From assembly GCA_033398695.1 (NCBI GenBank), contig CM065812.1, positions 140,188,858 to 140,252,857 of the forward strand: 64,000 nucleotides of DNA, read 5' to 3'. Source of the stretch: Orobanche coerulescens. Taxonomy: Eukaryota > Streptophyta > Magnoliopsida > Lamiales > Orobanchaceae. Position numbers and translations under genes: made by a program. Positions 46,001 through 59,542 of the stretch are shown in pieces (the first letter of the stretch is position 1; each line of letters begins with the position of its first letter). The notes under the pieces were generated by a model that searched no databases, had not been told where the DNA came from, and worked only from the letters and a program-made list of their open reading frames with translations.

Positions 46001-46784
46001 TACCTCTTTTCATCCCCAGTCAGATGGACAGTCGGAACGCACTATCCAGACGTTCGAGGATATGTTGCGTGCTTGTGCTCTCGATTGGAGCAGTAACTGG
46101 GAGGAGCATTTGCCATTGATCGAATTTACGTACAACAATAGTTGGCACGCGTCGATTCGGATGGCACCGTATGAGGCACTTTATGGGCGGTGATGTCGAT
46201 CACCGGTTTGTTGGGATAAGGCGTCCGATTTGATCGGGACCGAGCCGGATGTCGTTTTAGAGACGAGGCAGAAGGTAGAATTAATTCGGGAACGAATGTT
46301 GACTGCCCAGAGTCGACAGAAGTCATATGCCGATGTCCGTCGTCGACCTTTGGAATTCGAGGTGGGAGACCACGTTTTACTAAAGGTGTCGCCGACGAGA
46401 GGTATTTTACGTTTCGGGAAAAAGGGGAAGTTGAGTCCGAGATTTATCGGGCCCTTCGAGATTCTCGAGCGAGTCGGTGGGTTAGCATACCGTTTGGCGT
46501 TACCTCCGGCTTTGAGTCATGTTCATAGCGTTTTTCATGTTTCCCAGCTGAGGAAATATGTCCCGGATCCTAGTCACGTCATCGATTATGGGGAGATTGA
46601 TGTCGCCGAGGATGTTACTTTTGAAGAACGTCCTTTGAAGATTTTGGAGCATCGCGAGAAACGACTGAGACATAAAACCATTCCCTTGGTCAAGGTGCAG
46701 TGGTCACGGCATGGTGTCGAGGAGGCGACCTGGGAAACCGAGGATAGCATGCGTGCTAAGTACCCCGAGTTGTTTGTTTCTTAA
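42972..46784 (+). pseudogene. pol of element D: zinc knuckles, protease, RT, RNase H, integrase, chromodomain
   Basis: One frame from about 43000 to TAA 46782-46784, interrupted by TAG at 45453-45455 (FVIH/DGILRF, Glu in relatives) and TGA at 46191-46193 (YGR/CRSP, Arg in relatives). Counting from 42972: knuckles [14 protein letters not shown] (37-50) and [14 protein letters not shown] (57-70), protease DSG (158-160), RT FIDD (491-494), RNase H Asp at about 640 with DLELAAV and TDHKS downstream. The integrase part after 45465 has the H-H-C-C finger (HATPYSIH, CLTCQQ), SMDFIT, and SNRDGRF where relatives have SDRDGRF: a catalytic Asp is Asn. It ends in a chromodomain (KVQWSRHGVEEATWETE), which would target insertion to heterochromatin. 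Confidence 0.9.
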
Positions 46785-46819
46785 GTTTCGGGACGAAACT
46801 TATTTTTAGTGGGGTAGAA
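46783..46819 (+). other. Stem-loop and polypurine tract of element D
   Basis: AAGTTTCG / CGAAACTT (46783-46801, loop GGA) overlaps the pol TAA stop codon. It is followed by the polypurine tract AGTGGGGTAGAA (46808-46819) and the 3' LTR. Confidence 0.85.
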
Positions 46820-48989
46820 TGTAATATCTGCATTTTTCTTCTTTTCCCGATATTCCCATTTTGGTGAATTTTTGTTTTTAGCGACTCGCCTGTAACCTTA
46901 TCGATATTTTGAATCTATTTTATTCTTGGAGTTTCTCCATTTTGACGAGTTTCGGAGATGTATTAATATTATTCTGTTTTATGTCATGTATTAAGGCATG
47001 GATGTCCGTTTCTCGTAGAACCCGTTCGCTTTTGTATTTTCTTTGGTTTCACGAGTTCGTATAGTTGAGTTATTCATGTTGTGAGTTTCGTTTTGTTAAT
47101 CCGGCGTTGTATTGCGATTTTTGGACGTTTGGGCTGTTTCATAATTTTCCCTAAGTTTAGGGTATTCTTGTTATCTTTGTTGTTCCTGAACCTTCGGGCA
47201 TTTGGAATTACGCTTCATCGTAACGTTTTGATTTCTGACTTAAATCCGTGGTGAGTGTATCCGGTGGTCATGGATACACCTTGTTATTTTCTCTTTTCGA
47301 TCGTCTCCTCATCGAGCAAGAGCCAGATCGCTCTTGTCACGAGCCATGTTACGGCCGTAAGCCGTATATGTTATGGCCGTAATAATCGAGAGTTATGGCC
47401 GTAAGCTTCCTTCATACGGCCGTAACAAGGCTTCGTGTCTTACCCCCCTGGTCCAGTTCCGAGTTACGGGCGTATCATGCTCGAGTTACGGCCGTAAGTA
47501 TCGATACGGCCGTAATGGTATCTTGATTCGACCGTATGTGTCATTCGTAAATTTTGCCCAGTTTCATTCCTGGAACAGTTACGGCCGTAAGGCAGGTGAG
47601 TTACGGCTGTAATGTTCATATGTTACGGCCGTATGTTATGGATGTTACGTCCGTAACACCGGCCAGTATATAAACTGTCAATAGCCGTATTTTTCCTCAT
47701 TTCTCACTTCTCTCACTTCTCTTCGCGAAGGGAACGACTTGGAGAGCTAGGTTTCGCCCGATTTTCGCCCAAACACCATTGTAGAAGTATATTCAAGCTT
47801 CATATCATCAACCTATCACTAATCATTCGTTATTCATCGTCAAATCAAGGTAACATTTCCTAGAACCCTATTTTGGGAAAGATTTGGGGGTTTTCATGTT
47901 TTCGTCCGATCCGTCCCGTTTTGTTAGTTAATTCATGATGAATATGATTAATCTTGTTGGTATTCCTCGTTTACCTATGATTCATGGTATATTTCGTAGT
48001 ATCTTTTGTTATCGAGAGGGTTTGGTTGTGGTCCGCCCTCGTTGTTGTTTTCGTACGAATATACATGAATCGTAGGCGGGTTTTCGGGTGTATTCCATTT
48101 CCGTAATCGTTTAGAAGTGGTTGTGATTGTGCTATTAGAATCGTTAGGTTCTTTTTCCACCGGTTCCTCGCGGTTGTCCTTGACTCTCCCTTTTCCGTTC
48201 GTGTCACCGTCTATTTGATCGAGGCAAGTACCCTTATGAACTTACAATCTTAACGTAGTAGTATTGCATGAGAATGGTGTGTGTGTATGCTCACTATGGG
48301 TTAGACCCGACCGGCTCTCGGTAGGGGTCCACGGAGGGGTGGATCCGCGAGCTTGCTTTTAACCACTACGGGTTAGATCCGACGGGGTCTCGGTAGGGGT
48401 CCACGGAGGGGTGGATCCATGGTTAATTGTGGTGCATTTTAAAAATGTGATTTGATTATGACATTTCCGTAAATGAGTGTTTTGGAACTATTGTTTTCTT
48501 GATTGCATACATTTACTATATGTGTAAGATGTAAGTTGTTCATTTGGTTACTTGTACTAGCGTAATTGCTAACCCCTCTGGGGACCCGTTTTGGGGAAAT
48601 TCGTTTTATGAATTTCAGGTCAGGTTCATCGAGATGAGCGGGCGCTGGACCAGTACGCGGATGATGGCCGTGCGTGATGATTGTGCACGAGTGATGTCTT
48701 AGTGTCTTCTATCTTTTCATCTTTTGTGGTTTTTGAACTAATAGTAGTACTCGAGTACTTAAGAGTTTTTATTCGTCCGGGTTGTATTGTTGTCTATTAT
48801 ATTTGTGTTGGATGATGGTGTTATGTTTGACCGGTTGAACCGGGTGAATTATTCTGTTTTGCGTCTTTATGACGAGGTGTTATTTTGTCGTTTCTGTGAG
48901 TCGATGAGTATGATGTTGCTCAGCCTGGTGGGTCCCAGATAGGGATTCACGGCGCTGTAATATACCTCGAATATCTTGGGGGTGTTACA
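46820..48989 (+). repeat. Element D 3' LTR
   Basis: 2170 bases, partner of 39726-41899. Most of it matches closely; differences cluster at 47318-47345 and 47555-47580. Confidence 0.95.
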
Positions 48990-48994
48990 AAAAT

Positions 48995-51121
48995 GGCCTT
49001 CCTAAAATGACAGGGATTTAATCTTTGGTATTCTCAACAGGTTCAGTGTCTAGCACAATAAAATCAACAGGAAAGTAGAATTTATCTACTTGAATCAGAA
49101 CATCCTCAACGATTCCTCGAGGTAAATTTATATATCTATTAGCTACTTGGAGTATCACAGATGTTGATTTTATCTCCCCGAATCCAAGTTGTGTATAAAT
49201 AGAATATAGTAATAAATCCACACTGGCTCCTAAATCAAGCAAGGCTCGTTTAATGATGTGATCTCCAATGACACAAGATATTGTAGGACTACTAGGATCT
49301 TTATAGCTAACAGGAGTTTTATTTTGGATTATTGAGCTAACATGTTCAGCTAAAAATGCCTTTCATGGAACATTTGTTCTTCTTTTTACAGTGCAAAGAT
49401 CTTTCAAGAACTTAGAATAAGCAGGCACTTGTTTAATAGCATCAAGGAATGGAATATTTATTCGAACTTGTTTAAATATTTCCAATATTTCTTTTTATTG
49501 CGAACTTTTATCTATTGGAATAAGTCTTTCAGGAAATGGAACTTTTGGAACATAATGCTTTTGTTTTTCCTTAGAATCTTTTGGTTTTGAAACTTGTGTT
49601 TTGATTGATTTTTCTTCCGGATCATAGTCAGGCTTTTATATTTCTTTTCCGATTCCAAGGGTAGTTATAGATTGAACTTCCACGTTGGAAGAGTTTACTT
49701 CATATTGTCCTTTAGGATTAGGGATGGATTGAATTGGAAATTTTCCTTTTTCTCTTTCAGCTAAAGTTGTTGCAAGTTGACCAATTTGTGTTTGAAGCTT
49801 AGAAATAGCCTGCGAGTTTGATTGTACAGCTTGCTGAGTTGATTGGAACATTTGTTGAGTAGATTGCATGAATTGTAGTAACGTATCTTCCAAAGATGGT
49901 TTCTTTGGCACTGTAGAGAGATACTGATAAGTATTTATAAGATATTGATTAGGACGAACATTTTGTTGATTTGACATGTTCCTTTGATGTCCCCCTTGAT
50001 TCATTGGAGGCATGTTCTGCTTCCAGGAAAAATTTGGATGATTCCTCTAATTTGGATTATAAGTTGGAGCAAATGGACTGTCCTAAGATTTTCCATATGA
50101 GTGTAACACATTGACTTCTTCATTAAAAATTTCTTGATTTTGTGGACCAGAGGGACAAGATTGAGATGAATGAAACGATTCCACACATGAAATGCAAAAT
50201 TCATTTTTTTAGTTTGACGAGGGGATGGATTGCTTCAAGACTAATGCATCCACTTTTCGTATTAAATCATCTATAGTAGATTTTATTTCAACATCTTGTT
50301 TAACCTCATAAATTCCACCTTTCTGGGGTCGTATGCAATGATTTGGCTCTAGAGTCGAGTGAATTCCATTGTTGTGAATTAATTGACATATTTTCTAGTG
50401 CATTCCAAGTTTCGTCTCGAATAAGGTGAAGAAATTATCCACCATGCATTGATTGGATTAATTGGCGATTGTTTGGAGTTAAACCGTCATAAAAATATTT
50501 TACCAAACGCCATATTTCAAAACCATGATGAGGACACTTAAGGATGAAATCATTAAATCTTTCCCAACACTCATAAAATTCTTCATTTTCTATTTGGAAA
50601 AATTCTGATATTTCTCTTCTAAGACTATCAGTTTTGGACATTGGAAAAAATTTTGCGAGAAATTTATTCACTAGTTGGTCCCAACTAGTAATTGTTCTTG
50701 CTTAACGAGAATTTAGCCAGAATTTTGTTTTATCTTTGAGAGAAAATGGTAATAGTCTAAGTTTGACAGATTCATCAGAGAAATTTTGGAATCGGAAAGT
50801 AGAACAAATGTCGAGAAATTCCTTGGCATGCATATAGGGATCTTCTCTTTCCAAACCGTGAAACGATGGAAGAAGTTGAATTATTGATGGTTTAAGTTCG
50901 ACATGAGTTGCAATAGTTGTAGGCAACACTATGCAAGAAGGAGAATTAGCAGTTACTGGAAAAAAATATTTTATTAAAGTTTTCTCTTTTGCAACTTGAT
51001 TATTCCGATTTTCAATTTCGTCCATTTTTTGTATCGATTTTATTTGTTGAACTTCAATTTTAGTCAAGGATAATCTTCTTCTCGTTAATCGACCTTTATT
51101 ACTTCGTTGCCAAACTTGCAT
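48995..51121 (-). pseudogene. gag and protease start of element H
   Basis: gag begins at ATG 51121 (MQVWQRSNKGRLTRRR). Its capsid part includes IIQLLPSFHGLEREDPYMH and FRFQNFSDESVKLRLLPFSL, and after frame breaks FFPMSKTDSLRREISEFFQ and YDGLTPNNRQLIQSMHGG (50671-50435), typical of Athila gag. The Gln-rich tail (50013-49636) leads into a linker (FLDAIKQVPAYSKFLKDLC, about 49470-49390) and protease MLDLGASVDLLLYSIYTQLG (49242 downward). D is inserted within the GRPFLA codons after the protease. Several stops and frame breaks are present. Confidence 0.83.
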
Positions 51122-52008
51122 TCACCAATATTTCAATTTTTTTAACTTTACATATAAACCAAATTATGATAGTCGATCGATGTTCCAAATCGTTGGAGGC
51201 GTCACAACGGTCGCACTTAAAATCTAATTTTCTTCGGCGTGTACAACAGAGGCCTTTTTGCCAAAATTCAGTCAGTTTTCAAATCAGTTTGTACAAGATT
51301 GATATTTAGCTCTTCTCTATTCAAATCGAACAAAGTAGTGAGTGAAAAATATCAATCCCTTGTTGAATCTTTTAAAGAATTTTATTGTTTTAAATATTTT
51401 TTTTGAGATTTTTATATTTTTTATTAATAATAATAATAATGATAATTAATATAATTATTACTAATATTGTAGGATGTAACAGAATCCATATGAATAAACT
51501 TACTAATTGATATACGGAAGCAATATTCATTGATAAACTAAATTGTACGACTAGAAATATTGCAATTACTAAATGTTTAAGAATAAATAGCAAATAACAA
51601 CTAAAAACACATTCTAAATTTACAACTACAAGATTCTATTTAAACTGAAGACAAGATATAGATTATTTTAAAATTTAAAAATAAATTCTGATTTTTTTTC
51701 ATTTTTTTATATTATATATTTTTTTAAGTTTTTATATTTTTTTATGTTTATTATAATTTTATTATAATTTTAGACTAATATTATTGATCGAATATATATA
51801 TATATATATATATATCCAGATATATTTATTTATTTTTTTATGGGAAAAAAATTTCAGATTTTTTTAAAAAAAAATAAAAATTACAAACTTTTATATATTT
51901 TTTTATTACCAATTTTCGTTTCTATTTTTTTTATAAATTTTCAGGTTTTAAATCTTTTTTAGTACTTTCCCTTTTTATTAAAAGATTATAATTTTATTTT
52001 AAAAAAAT
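51122..52008 (-). other. Element H 5' leader and possible 5' LTR remnant
   Basis: About 890 bases upstream (minus sense) of gag. The part beyond about 51360 is extremely AT-rich with A/T runs and a TA microsatellite (about 51794-51814). I found no clear primer-binding site or copy of the 3' LTR. Cut by element G at 52009. Confidence 0.4.
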
Positions 52009-55000
52009 TGTAACACCCCCAGATTTAACCGGAAATATTACAGCGCCGTGGGCCCCGAGATGGAACCCACAAGGCTAAAAGAAATTTTCGCAAACATTTA
52101 CAAATGCCCAAGAGGCCAACGACGGTACTATCTTTAAAAATTCGCAAAGACATATAAAATCCATTTATCAAAAACCGTCGTAAAAACTCATTTGAAATCG
52201 CAAGGCCAAACAGCCGGCACTCAAAAGTTTAGAAAACGATTTCCAAAGTAACCTCAGTTACTAGATACCAAAAGAGCATTTCAAAATACTCACGCAGCGG
52301 AAAAAGACCAACCATAAAGATACTCTAGCAGCGGAATACAAGAACCAATCAAGAAACTCAATGCACACAACATGTCCTAGCGAGTATCCTCCGGGAAGCT
52401 CATCTCTTCACGACCGCTACAAGCTCGATACTCCGAGAACCTAAAAAGAAATCCCACGACGGGGTCAGCCATAATATCCAACAATGATAACCGTCACATC
52501 ACATTAATAATAACATACCAATGAGAATACAACATAAGAATACGACCAGCGTAATCTTGCCGCCATAAGTTTGCTTACTCAAGTAATTCTCATCACAATA
52601 ACCATTATCACATTTCACATCTCGTACTCGATTAACCAATAAACTCGAACATAATATCTGTATTGTACCTCAAACAATACTCAAGATTCTCAAACGATCA
52701 TAACCAACTCACGATACGGAAAATATACCAGTTCTGACCAAAACGATCCATCGAATAACATCATCAAATCCCAAGACGATAACCGATTTTCCATCAAAGA
52801 CAAATACCAAGGAAATACGGAACATACCTCGAGATATGAAGTGCCACGACAATCATATCAGTCTAACCCGAGATCAGATCAATGCAACATGGACACGGTC
52901 CTAACACAAGACCTACAAATACATACTCATATGACCACGTCAATATGATCACAGCAATAACAATCATGTATACTCAATGGAAATCCGACGATCCAGCGCC
53001 CTCAGCATAGATCCCTTTGTTGATCCTATCAGATCAACATAAGGTGGATAACTAATAATACACATATGAACAACAACACATGATAAAATCAATGATGCGA
53101 ATTCACAAGATTCCATCAACACAATACTGGTAATCCAACGATCCAGCGCCCTCAGCATAGATCCCCATGATGATCCCGTCGAACCAACGCATGGTGGAAA
53201 ACCTGTCCAACGATCCAGCGCCCTCAGCATAGATCCTCATGATGATCCCGTCGAACCAACGCATGATGGACATTCGATCCAGCGCCCTCAGCATAGATCC
53301 TCATAATCCCATCGGATTATTTACACAACATAAACAACACAATATGCATACACATATGCAAATCAACACGTTCATCAACATGAACAACATAACATGCACG
53401 ACAACATGACAATTTACTAGGACGACTTCATGTTCAACAACATGAAAGAAAGTGTACGAGACCAAAATAAATAACATTAAACCATAATCAATATGGAATA
53501 CTTGCCCCGAGCCCTTCGGGAGCAACCTCGATGTCCAATCATCACCGACGATTATCCTCAATGCTCGGCGATCCAAACGTACAATGAACTATAGATACTC
53601 ATATCCTCGTCTTTACCATAATGTAACCTCGATACTCGAACATACCAATAACTGAGATAAAGCATATACATTATGATTTACCTCCCGAATCGAAAGAACG
53701 ATATGCGATCCGAATACCCGAGTTCACAATAATAATCATCGCTATATGCATTATAAACGAAATGAAATCAAACCATTCATTAAATATTATAATCACAAGT
53801 AATAACTTGCCTCGATACCGATACAAGTCAAGCCTTGCGAACACATTGCCTTTGTCTACGAGCTCCTCATCCCCGATCAAAAGCAATACAATGGACATAC
53901 TCGAACACGACCGCAATATCCGGTTATAATCATCGATCAATAATCTCAACCTATCGAAGAAATCAAATAACACATATCCGATAACAATCAACAACCGACA
54001 AAAATAACCAATCGAACTCAACGGTTCAACACAACCTCGAATAAATGCGGTCAGAACAAACCAAATCAAACCATCACGAATTCATAATCAAAACACAAAA
54101 ATACTGCACTGTCTGCCTACTTAGCGCACGTTAAACGCATAACGAGCGCGGCGCTAAGTTGTCCTGTTAGCGTGCGCTAGCCAAGAAGCTTAGCGTGTGC
54201 TAATGTCGCATGCTGGCATGCATTCCAAACATCGACTCACATCTTGCGACTACGAATCCGAATGAAGGGAGAAATAAATCCCCATATCTCTTGAAGATAA
54301 ACGACCCCATAATTATCACAATGATCATGTCAATGTCCATATATCAATAACAACCTCAATAATCAAACCGACTCGATAACAAGGATCATATCATGCTAAA
54401 TCTGGAATTCAACCTACTATCATGATTCATCTCATCTAAATCGACCAATATAATTACCAAGATTCAGAAATCCTTCTTAGATCGGGTTAAATGAATCAAC
54501 ATCCTTATGGTATGAAGAATCTTAACTAACATCCGAAACTCTTATCAAAATTCCATTGAATCTCATATAACATCATCATATGATTATCCGACATGCTCCT
54601 TGCATTAAATAATCCAAGAAAAATGAACCACTAACGAAGGAATACGAAGATTACCTGGTTTAGATGAACCAAAAAGAAGAACACTAGAACTCCATCCAAA
54701 GAATCATGAACAACTTGAAGGACAAGGCTTGAATCCAAGCTCTCAATCTAATGTTGTTAAAGATTATCATTATACAGTGTTAGGGAACCTCAAATATATC
54801 CCAACTCTCTCTCTCTCGACTGAAAGAAGAAAAAATGACGAAATGCTTCTGAGCACCCTTCTGTCCCCTTTTATAATATTCATTATTAGCGTGCGCTAAC
54901 ATCTCATGTTTAGCGTGTGCTACCGCCTTAGCGTGCGCTAACTGACTTTGTTAGCGTGCGCTATCGGGCCTGCAGGCTACCGCCTCGCCAGAACTAGCTT

Positions 55001-55816
55001 ACGTACGTAATGCCCATGCATTAACGTACGTAAAACATCCTGCTTAGCGTACGCAAGTCATTTACCTTAGCGTGCGCTATCCGAAGTTGACTTGCTACAG
55101 TACACACCTACCACTCGTGCCCCCACATGCCGAAAGCATCCGTGATTATCGGGATTCCTTTGATCGATCTGGAATTAGCGTGCGCTAGCCATACGGTTTA
55201 GCGTGCGCTAGCCCTACATGACAAACACCTGCTGACCTTATCTGGACACGCGTCGCAAGTGGCCGGGTCCACCCGCCGAAAGCTAAGATTCCATTATTGG
55301 CGATATGATGTTAGCGTGCGCTAACCAACATACGTTAGCGTGCGCTAACTGAATATAAAAATCAACCTGGGCCTACCTGTCGGTCACCTTCCGGAACTAA
55401 CCCAGCAAGTCGTTACGTACGTTAGGGGTCCTCCTTAGCGTACGTAACCGAACCTCTTAGCGTACACTATCAATACTTCGTAGCGTGCGCCACTGCACCC
55501 GAGCGTGCGCTAATGAACACTTAGCCATTTTGCGCAATTTACTCCAACATCTTGACGTACTCAAAACGAACATGAGACACACCGAACACAAACACCGAAT
55601 CCAATAATATTCTTATACGATAGACTCTATATCGAAAGTACGATAACCCGATACACGATATCCTCAAATGTAATCACCCGACTGATACGACAATTATACC
55701 GATATCGACATCTCGTCCTTTATTTATTTTATCCCTACTGCATGCATTCCACGCTGCATAAATATAACTCGGATAAAATAATATCAAACAATCGTAGTAG
55801 AAATTCGGATATTACA
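52009..55816 (-). repeat. Element G 3' LTR
   Basis: 3808 bases (TGTAACACCCCC ... GGATATTACA). Four copies of a 25-base unit starting GATCCAGCGCCCTCAGC at 52990, 53140, 53212 and 53276, with longer similarity around them. Palindrome cluster 54885-55520 and a smaller one at 54121-54205. TATA on the minus strand at 54869-54875, donor-like CAG/GTAATC at 54654, acceptor-like TTTTTAG at 52441. Confidence 0.9.
54885..55520 (-). promoter_or_regulatory. TAGCGTGCGCTA palindrome cluster in LTR G
   Basis: About a dozen copies of TAGCGTGCGCTA, the reverse complement of the motif in LTRs A and B, mixed with related TTACGTACGTAA and TTAGCGTACGTAA words. They lie immediately upstream (minus sense) of the TATA box. 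Confidence 0.72.
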
Positions 55817-58240
55817 TTCTACACCACTTAAAATAAGTTTCGTCTCGAAACTTGCAATCCGTCATAAAAACAAACAAACATACCATTCAACCAAAATAAC
55901 CCAAAGCCATCACTACAACGATCAAACATCATCATAACTCAATAACCAAGAGAGTTCACTTACAATACGCAGTCGACGATCTCTCGAGATACCGGTAAGC
56001 GATCTCACCGCATACCCCAATACGCTTATAATCACGATTCCTTGAGTCTCAACAAAATTATATCATTGTCGGATGAAATAATCTATCCGTGACAAATCTG
56101 TTTGCACGATCACATGATCAAATTCCACCCGATAAAACGAATAATATCCGATATATCTGTGAAACAACTACCCAAAACGACACGAATCCTGAGGCACCGA
56201 CACAAAATCCGAACGCTCAGATGATCACCAACAATGATCAACAATCAACCGAATTTATCATCGACATGATAAATTCCAATATGACCAACTAGAGGTCAAA
56301 ACACACTCGAGAATATCATCAACGTGATAAACTCCAATATTACCGACGAACGATCAACGAAAATCGAGAATACCTTCACACGGTAAACTCCAACACGATC
56401 AACACAGAACCACAGAAACAGATATACGAAAGAATAACATTCTCAAAATGACAAATCAATCACGTACAGTAGATCTCAATAAACATACCCAACTGGCGAA
56501 CATTTCCCTCGGCATACGAATAACGAATCGCAAATCGACGAACATATCAATTCATACAAGGAGTGGGAACGACCACTCAATATCCAAAACAACCAGCATG
56601 GGGTCACCATCCCCAAATTTACACTTACAAAGAAATCATTCAAAGATCACTATGGTAAGATTGCGCTACTACCGCACCCATGGACTCACATAGCACGTAT
56701 GTCCCGGTTTTACAAAGTCCAAAGTTCCAAATTTACATCCTGCACATGAATCTACAACACGCAGTATATTTCTCTTATCTGATCAAACAACCGATCATCC
56801 TTGCATAACCAATCTACCATACTAAACTTCGAATCTCTTCTCCTTGTACCATCGATATGATATGCCCGATGCACTAAATGCGTATGTACATCAATCACAT
56901 TTTCAAAACCAATTTGAAATCATATATTCTTGTCACGAAGACAATTTTCGAAAGTTCTTTCAAGAGTTTGAAAACTCAAAACATAAATTTTCGTAAGACC
57001 ATGAAATCAATTTTAAAAATTAAATCGGCTCGCTGGTGCCAAGTTCTCGATAAAAATTCTTTTCGAATAGATACAATTAAATAAAATGGAATTTATGCAA
57101 ATGCTTGTGCATATCCATACTCCTGTATACCACTTCGGCTCGTCACCAATATCCACTGATATTCCATCGGAAAACCACACGATAGAGTTCCAAAATCTCA
57201 AATATATAGACTCTGATAAAAACTCCTTTCCACATACTACTCGCAGCGTCAATCCTTAATCCATCCTGGATCGCCTCAAATATGACATGACAAAATATTG
57301 AAATAAATCAACAAATCAAACACAACGAAAGACTTCCCGAGAAGTTCCATTTGAACAAGTAAACCAAAACCTCAAAAGGTAGGAACAAAATAAATAAACG
57401 ATTGATAAAGAGTTTTACAAATCTCGGGAGTTTTAGAAAACAGAAAAGCTTTCGTTTGAAACATTTAGGGTCTCAGCCCGTATCTTGTTCCGCATTACAA
57501 GAAGTTTAAAAAGTAGAAAACTCTTTTCGGACAAAGTCCTTAGTTACAAAACTATTTCAAAATCGATTGGGTCTCGGCCCAAAAATCATTTTCCGTAAAA
57601 CATCCATAAAACATTCATTTTGGAAGGTATCATTTTCAAATGATCAAAAGCAATTCATATATCTCAAAATGAATTAACATGCTACATGTTCTTCTCAACC
57701 ATGCATAATATTTCTCCCCAAATGCACAATTCCGTTCCAAAATCTAACCAACATACTGATTTCCAAAATCATAGTTTCTCAAGATCATCAATCCTGTCCC
57801 ACTCTGACATCTCTTACTGTAACGCATGATATCTGCTGAATCTCAAAACATATCAACTTAGAATGGCAATAAATCTCAATGAAATTCAAAAAATCCAAAT
57901 ACTTACCGCTCGTGTAGCCGACGATTCCCCGTGATACTGGCACATGTCTCGACTCTAGAAAATACTCGACATGGATATTTTCAAAAACACGTTTGCCAAA
58001 TCAGTTCGACTCAAGAACACAATACATCTCATTCCAGAGAATCTCGTTAACACCATTTGGAAAAGTTATAACAAGCCCAGTACGATACTGGCAAATCCGA
58101 TAACGCACAAGCCTGAGTGAACAACAAAGACTAACGGCTCTAATATTTGTCAATCGACAACTCGAATGACGCAACAAAAACACGACCCAACTCAACCCAA
58201 ATGCCTAGGTTTTCTCAACCTAAGCTCTGATACCATATTC
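55817..58240 (-). other. Element G interior, no coding capacity
   Basis: Polypurine tract on the minus strand (TAAGTGGTGTAGAA, 55817-55830), stem-loop 55835-55853, then about 2.4 kb without a gene I can support, up to the primer-binding site at 58224-58235. Runs of AAACTCC with GATAAA (about 56260-56400) form a loose local repeat. Confidence 0.6.
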
Positions 58241-59542
58241 TGTAACACCCCCAGATTTAACCGGAAATATTACAGCGCCTTGGGCCCCGAGATGGAACCC
58301 ACAAGGCTAAAAGAAATTTTCGCAAACATTTACAAATGCCCAAGAGGCCAACGACGGTACTATCTTTAAAAATTCACAAAGACATATAAAATCCATTTAT
58401 CAAAAACCGTCGTAAAAACTCATTTGAAATCGCAAGGCCAAACAGCCGACACTCAAAAGTTTAGAAAACGATTTCCAAAGTAACCTCAGTTACTAGATAC
58501 CAAAACAGCATTTCAAAATACTCACGCAGCGGAAAAAGACCAACCATAAAGATACTCTAGAAGCGGAATACAAGAACCAATCAAGAAACTCAATGCACAC
58601 AACATGTCCTAGCCAGTATCCTCCGGGAAGCTCATCTCTTCACGACCGCTACAAGCTCGATACTCCGAGAACCTAAAAAGAAATCCCACGACGGGGTCAG
58701 CCATAATATCCAACAATGATAACCGTCACATCACATTAATAATAACATACCAATGAGAATACGACCAGCATAATCTTACCGCCATAACTTTGCTTACTCA
58801 AGTAATTCTCATCAGAATAACCATTATCACATTTCACATCTCGTACTCGATTAATCAATAAACTCGAACATAATATCTGTATTGTACCTCAAACAATACT
58901 CAAGATTCTCAAACGATCATAACCAACTCACGATACGGAAAATATACCAGTTCTGACCAAAACGATCCATCGAATAACATCATCAAATCCCAAGACGATA
59001 ACCGATTTTCCATCAAAGACAAATACCAAGGAAATACGGAACATACCTCGAGATATGAAGTGCCACGACAATCATATCAGTCTAACCCGAGATCAGATCA
59101 ATGCAACACGGACACGGTCCTAACACAAGACCTACAAATGCATACTCATATGACCACGTCAATATGATCACAGCAATAACAATCATGTATACTCAATGGA
59201 AATCCGACGATCCAGCGCCCTCAGCATAGATCCCTTTGTTGATCCTATCAGATCAACATAAGGTGGATAACTAATAATACACATATGAACAACAAGACAT
59301 GATGAAATCAATGATGCGAATTCACAAGATTCCATCAACACAATACTGGTAATCCAACGATCCAGCGCCCTCAGCATAGATCCCCATGATGATCCCGTCG
59401 AACCAACGCATGGTGGAAAACCTGTCCAACGATCCAGCGCCCTCAGCATAGATCCTCATGATGATCCCGTCGAACCAACGCATGATGGACATTCGATCCA
59501 GCGCCCTCAGCATAGATCCTCATAATCCCATCGGATTATTTA
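58241..59542 (-). repeat. Element G 5' LTR, partial
   Basis: 1302 bases matching 52009 to about 53325, including all four 25-base units (59209, 59359, 59431, 59495). It has a 15-base deletion near 58760 relative to the 3' copy. It ends at GGATTATTTA where element F is inserted. Confidence 0.92.

Larger units (their letters stand above)
39726..48989 (+). mobile_element. Element D, nearly complete Tekay/Del chromodomain retrotransposon
   Basis: A 9.26-kb plus-strand element with TSD AAAAT (39721-39725 and 48990-48994), LTRs 39726-41899 and 46820-48989, primer-binding site, gag, full pol order protease-RT-RNase H-integrase-chromodomain, stem-loop and polypurine tract. The LTRs are very similar apart from local clusters of change, so D is probably among the youngest insertions. 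Coding defects: one gag frameshift, two nonsense codons, one integrase catalytic substitution. Confidence 0.95.
29944..52008 (-). mobile_element. Element H, Athila-type LTR retrotransposon carrying a LOG-like gene
   Basis: Minus-strand element assembled from pieces around insertions D and I: gag and protease (51121-48995), protease tail and RT (39725-38357), RNase H and integrase (35253-33408), an unknown frame (33276-32743), a LOG-like frame (32429-31785), polypurine tract (31342-31353) and 3' LTR. Athila identity rests on LLDLGASVDLL (protease), FMDDFSVFG (RT), [13 protein letters not shown] and [16 protein letters not shown] (integrase). The right end is cut by G at 52009, so the 5' LTR boundary is unresolved. 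Confidence 0.85.
52009..59542 (-). mobile_element. Element G, non-autonomous element with very long LTRs
   Basis: Minus strand. 3' LTR 52009-55816, internal region 55817-58240, 5' LTR 58241-59542, then cut by element F. The interior of 2.4 kb has no gag or pol. A primer-binding site (GCTCTGATACCA on the plus strand, 58224-58235, an exact complement-type match), a polypurine tract and a stem-loop are kept, so the signals needed in cis are present although all proteins would have to come from another element. Confidence 0.88.

Noticed and set aside
52964..53294. Repeated peptide MLRALDR on the minus strand of LTR G, as if a repeat protein
   Set aside because: It is the translation of the 25-base DNA repeat inside a noncoding LTR. 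The identical frames at 59183-59513 are the other LTR copy.
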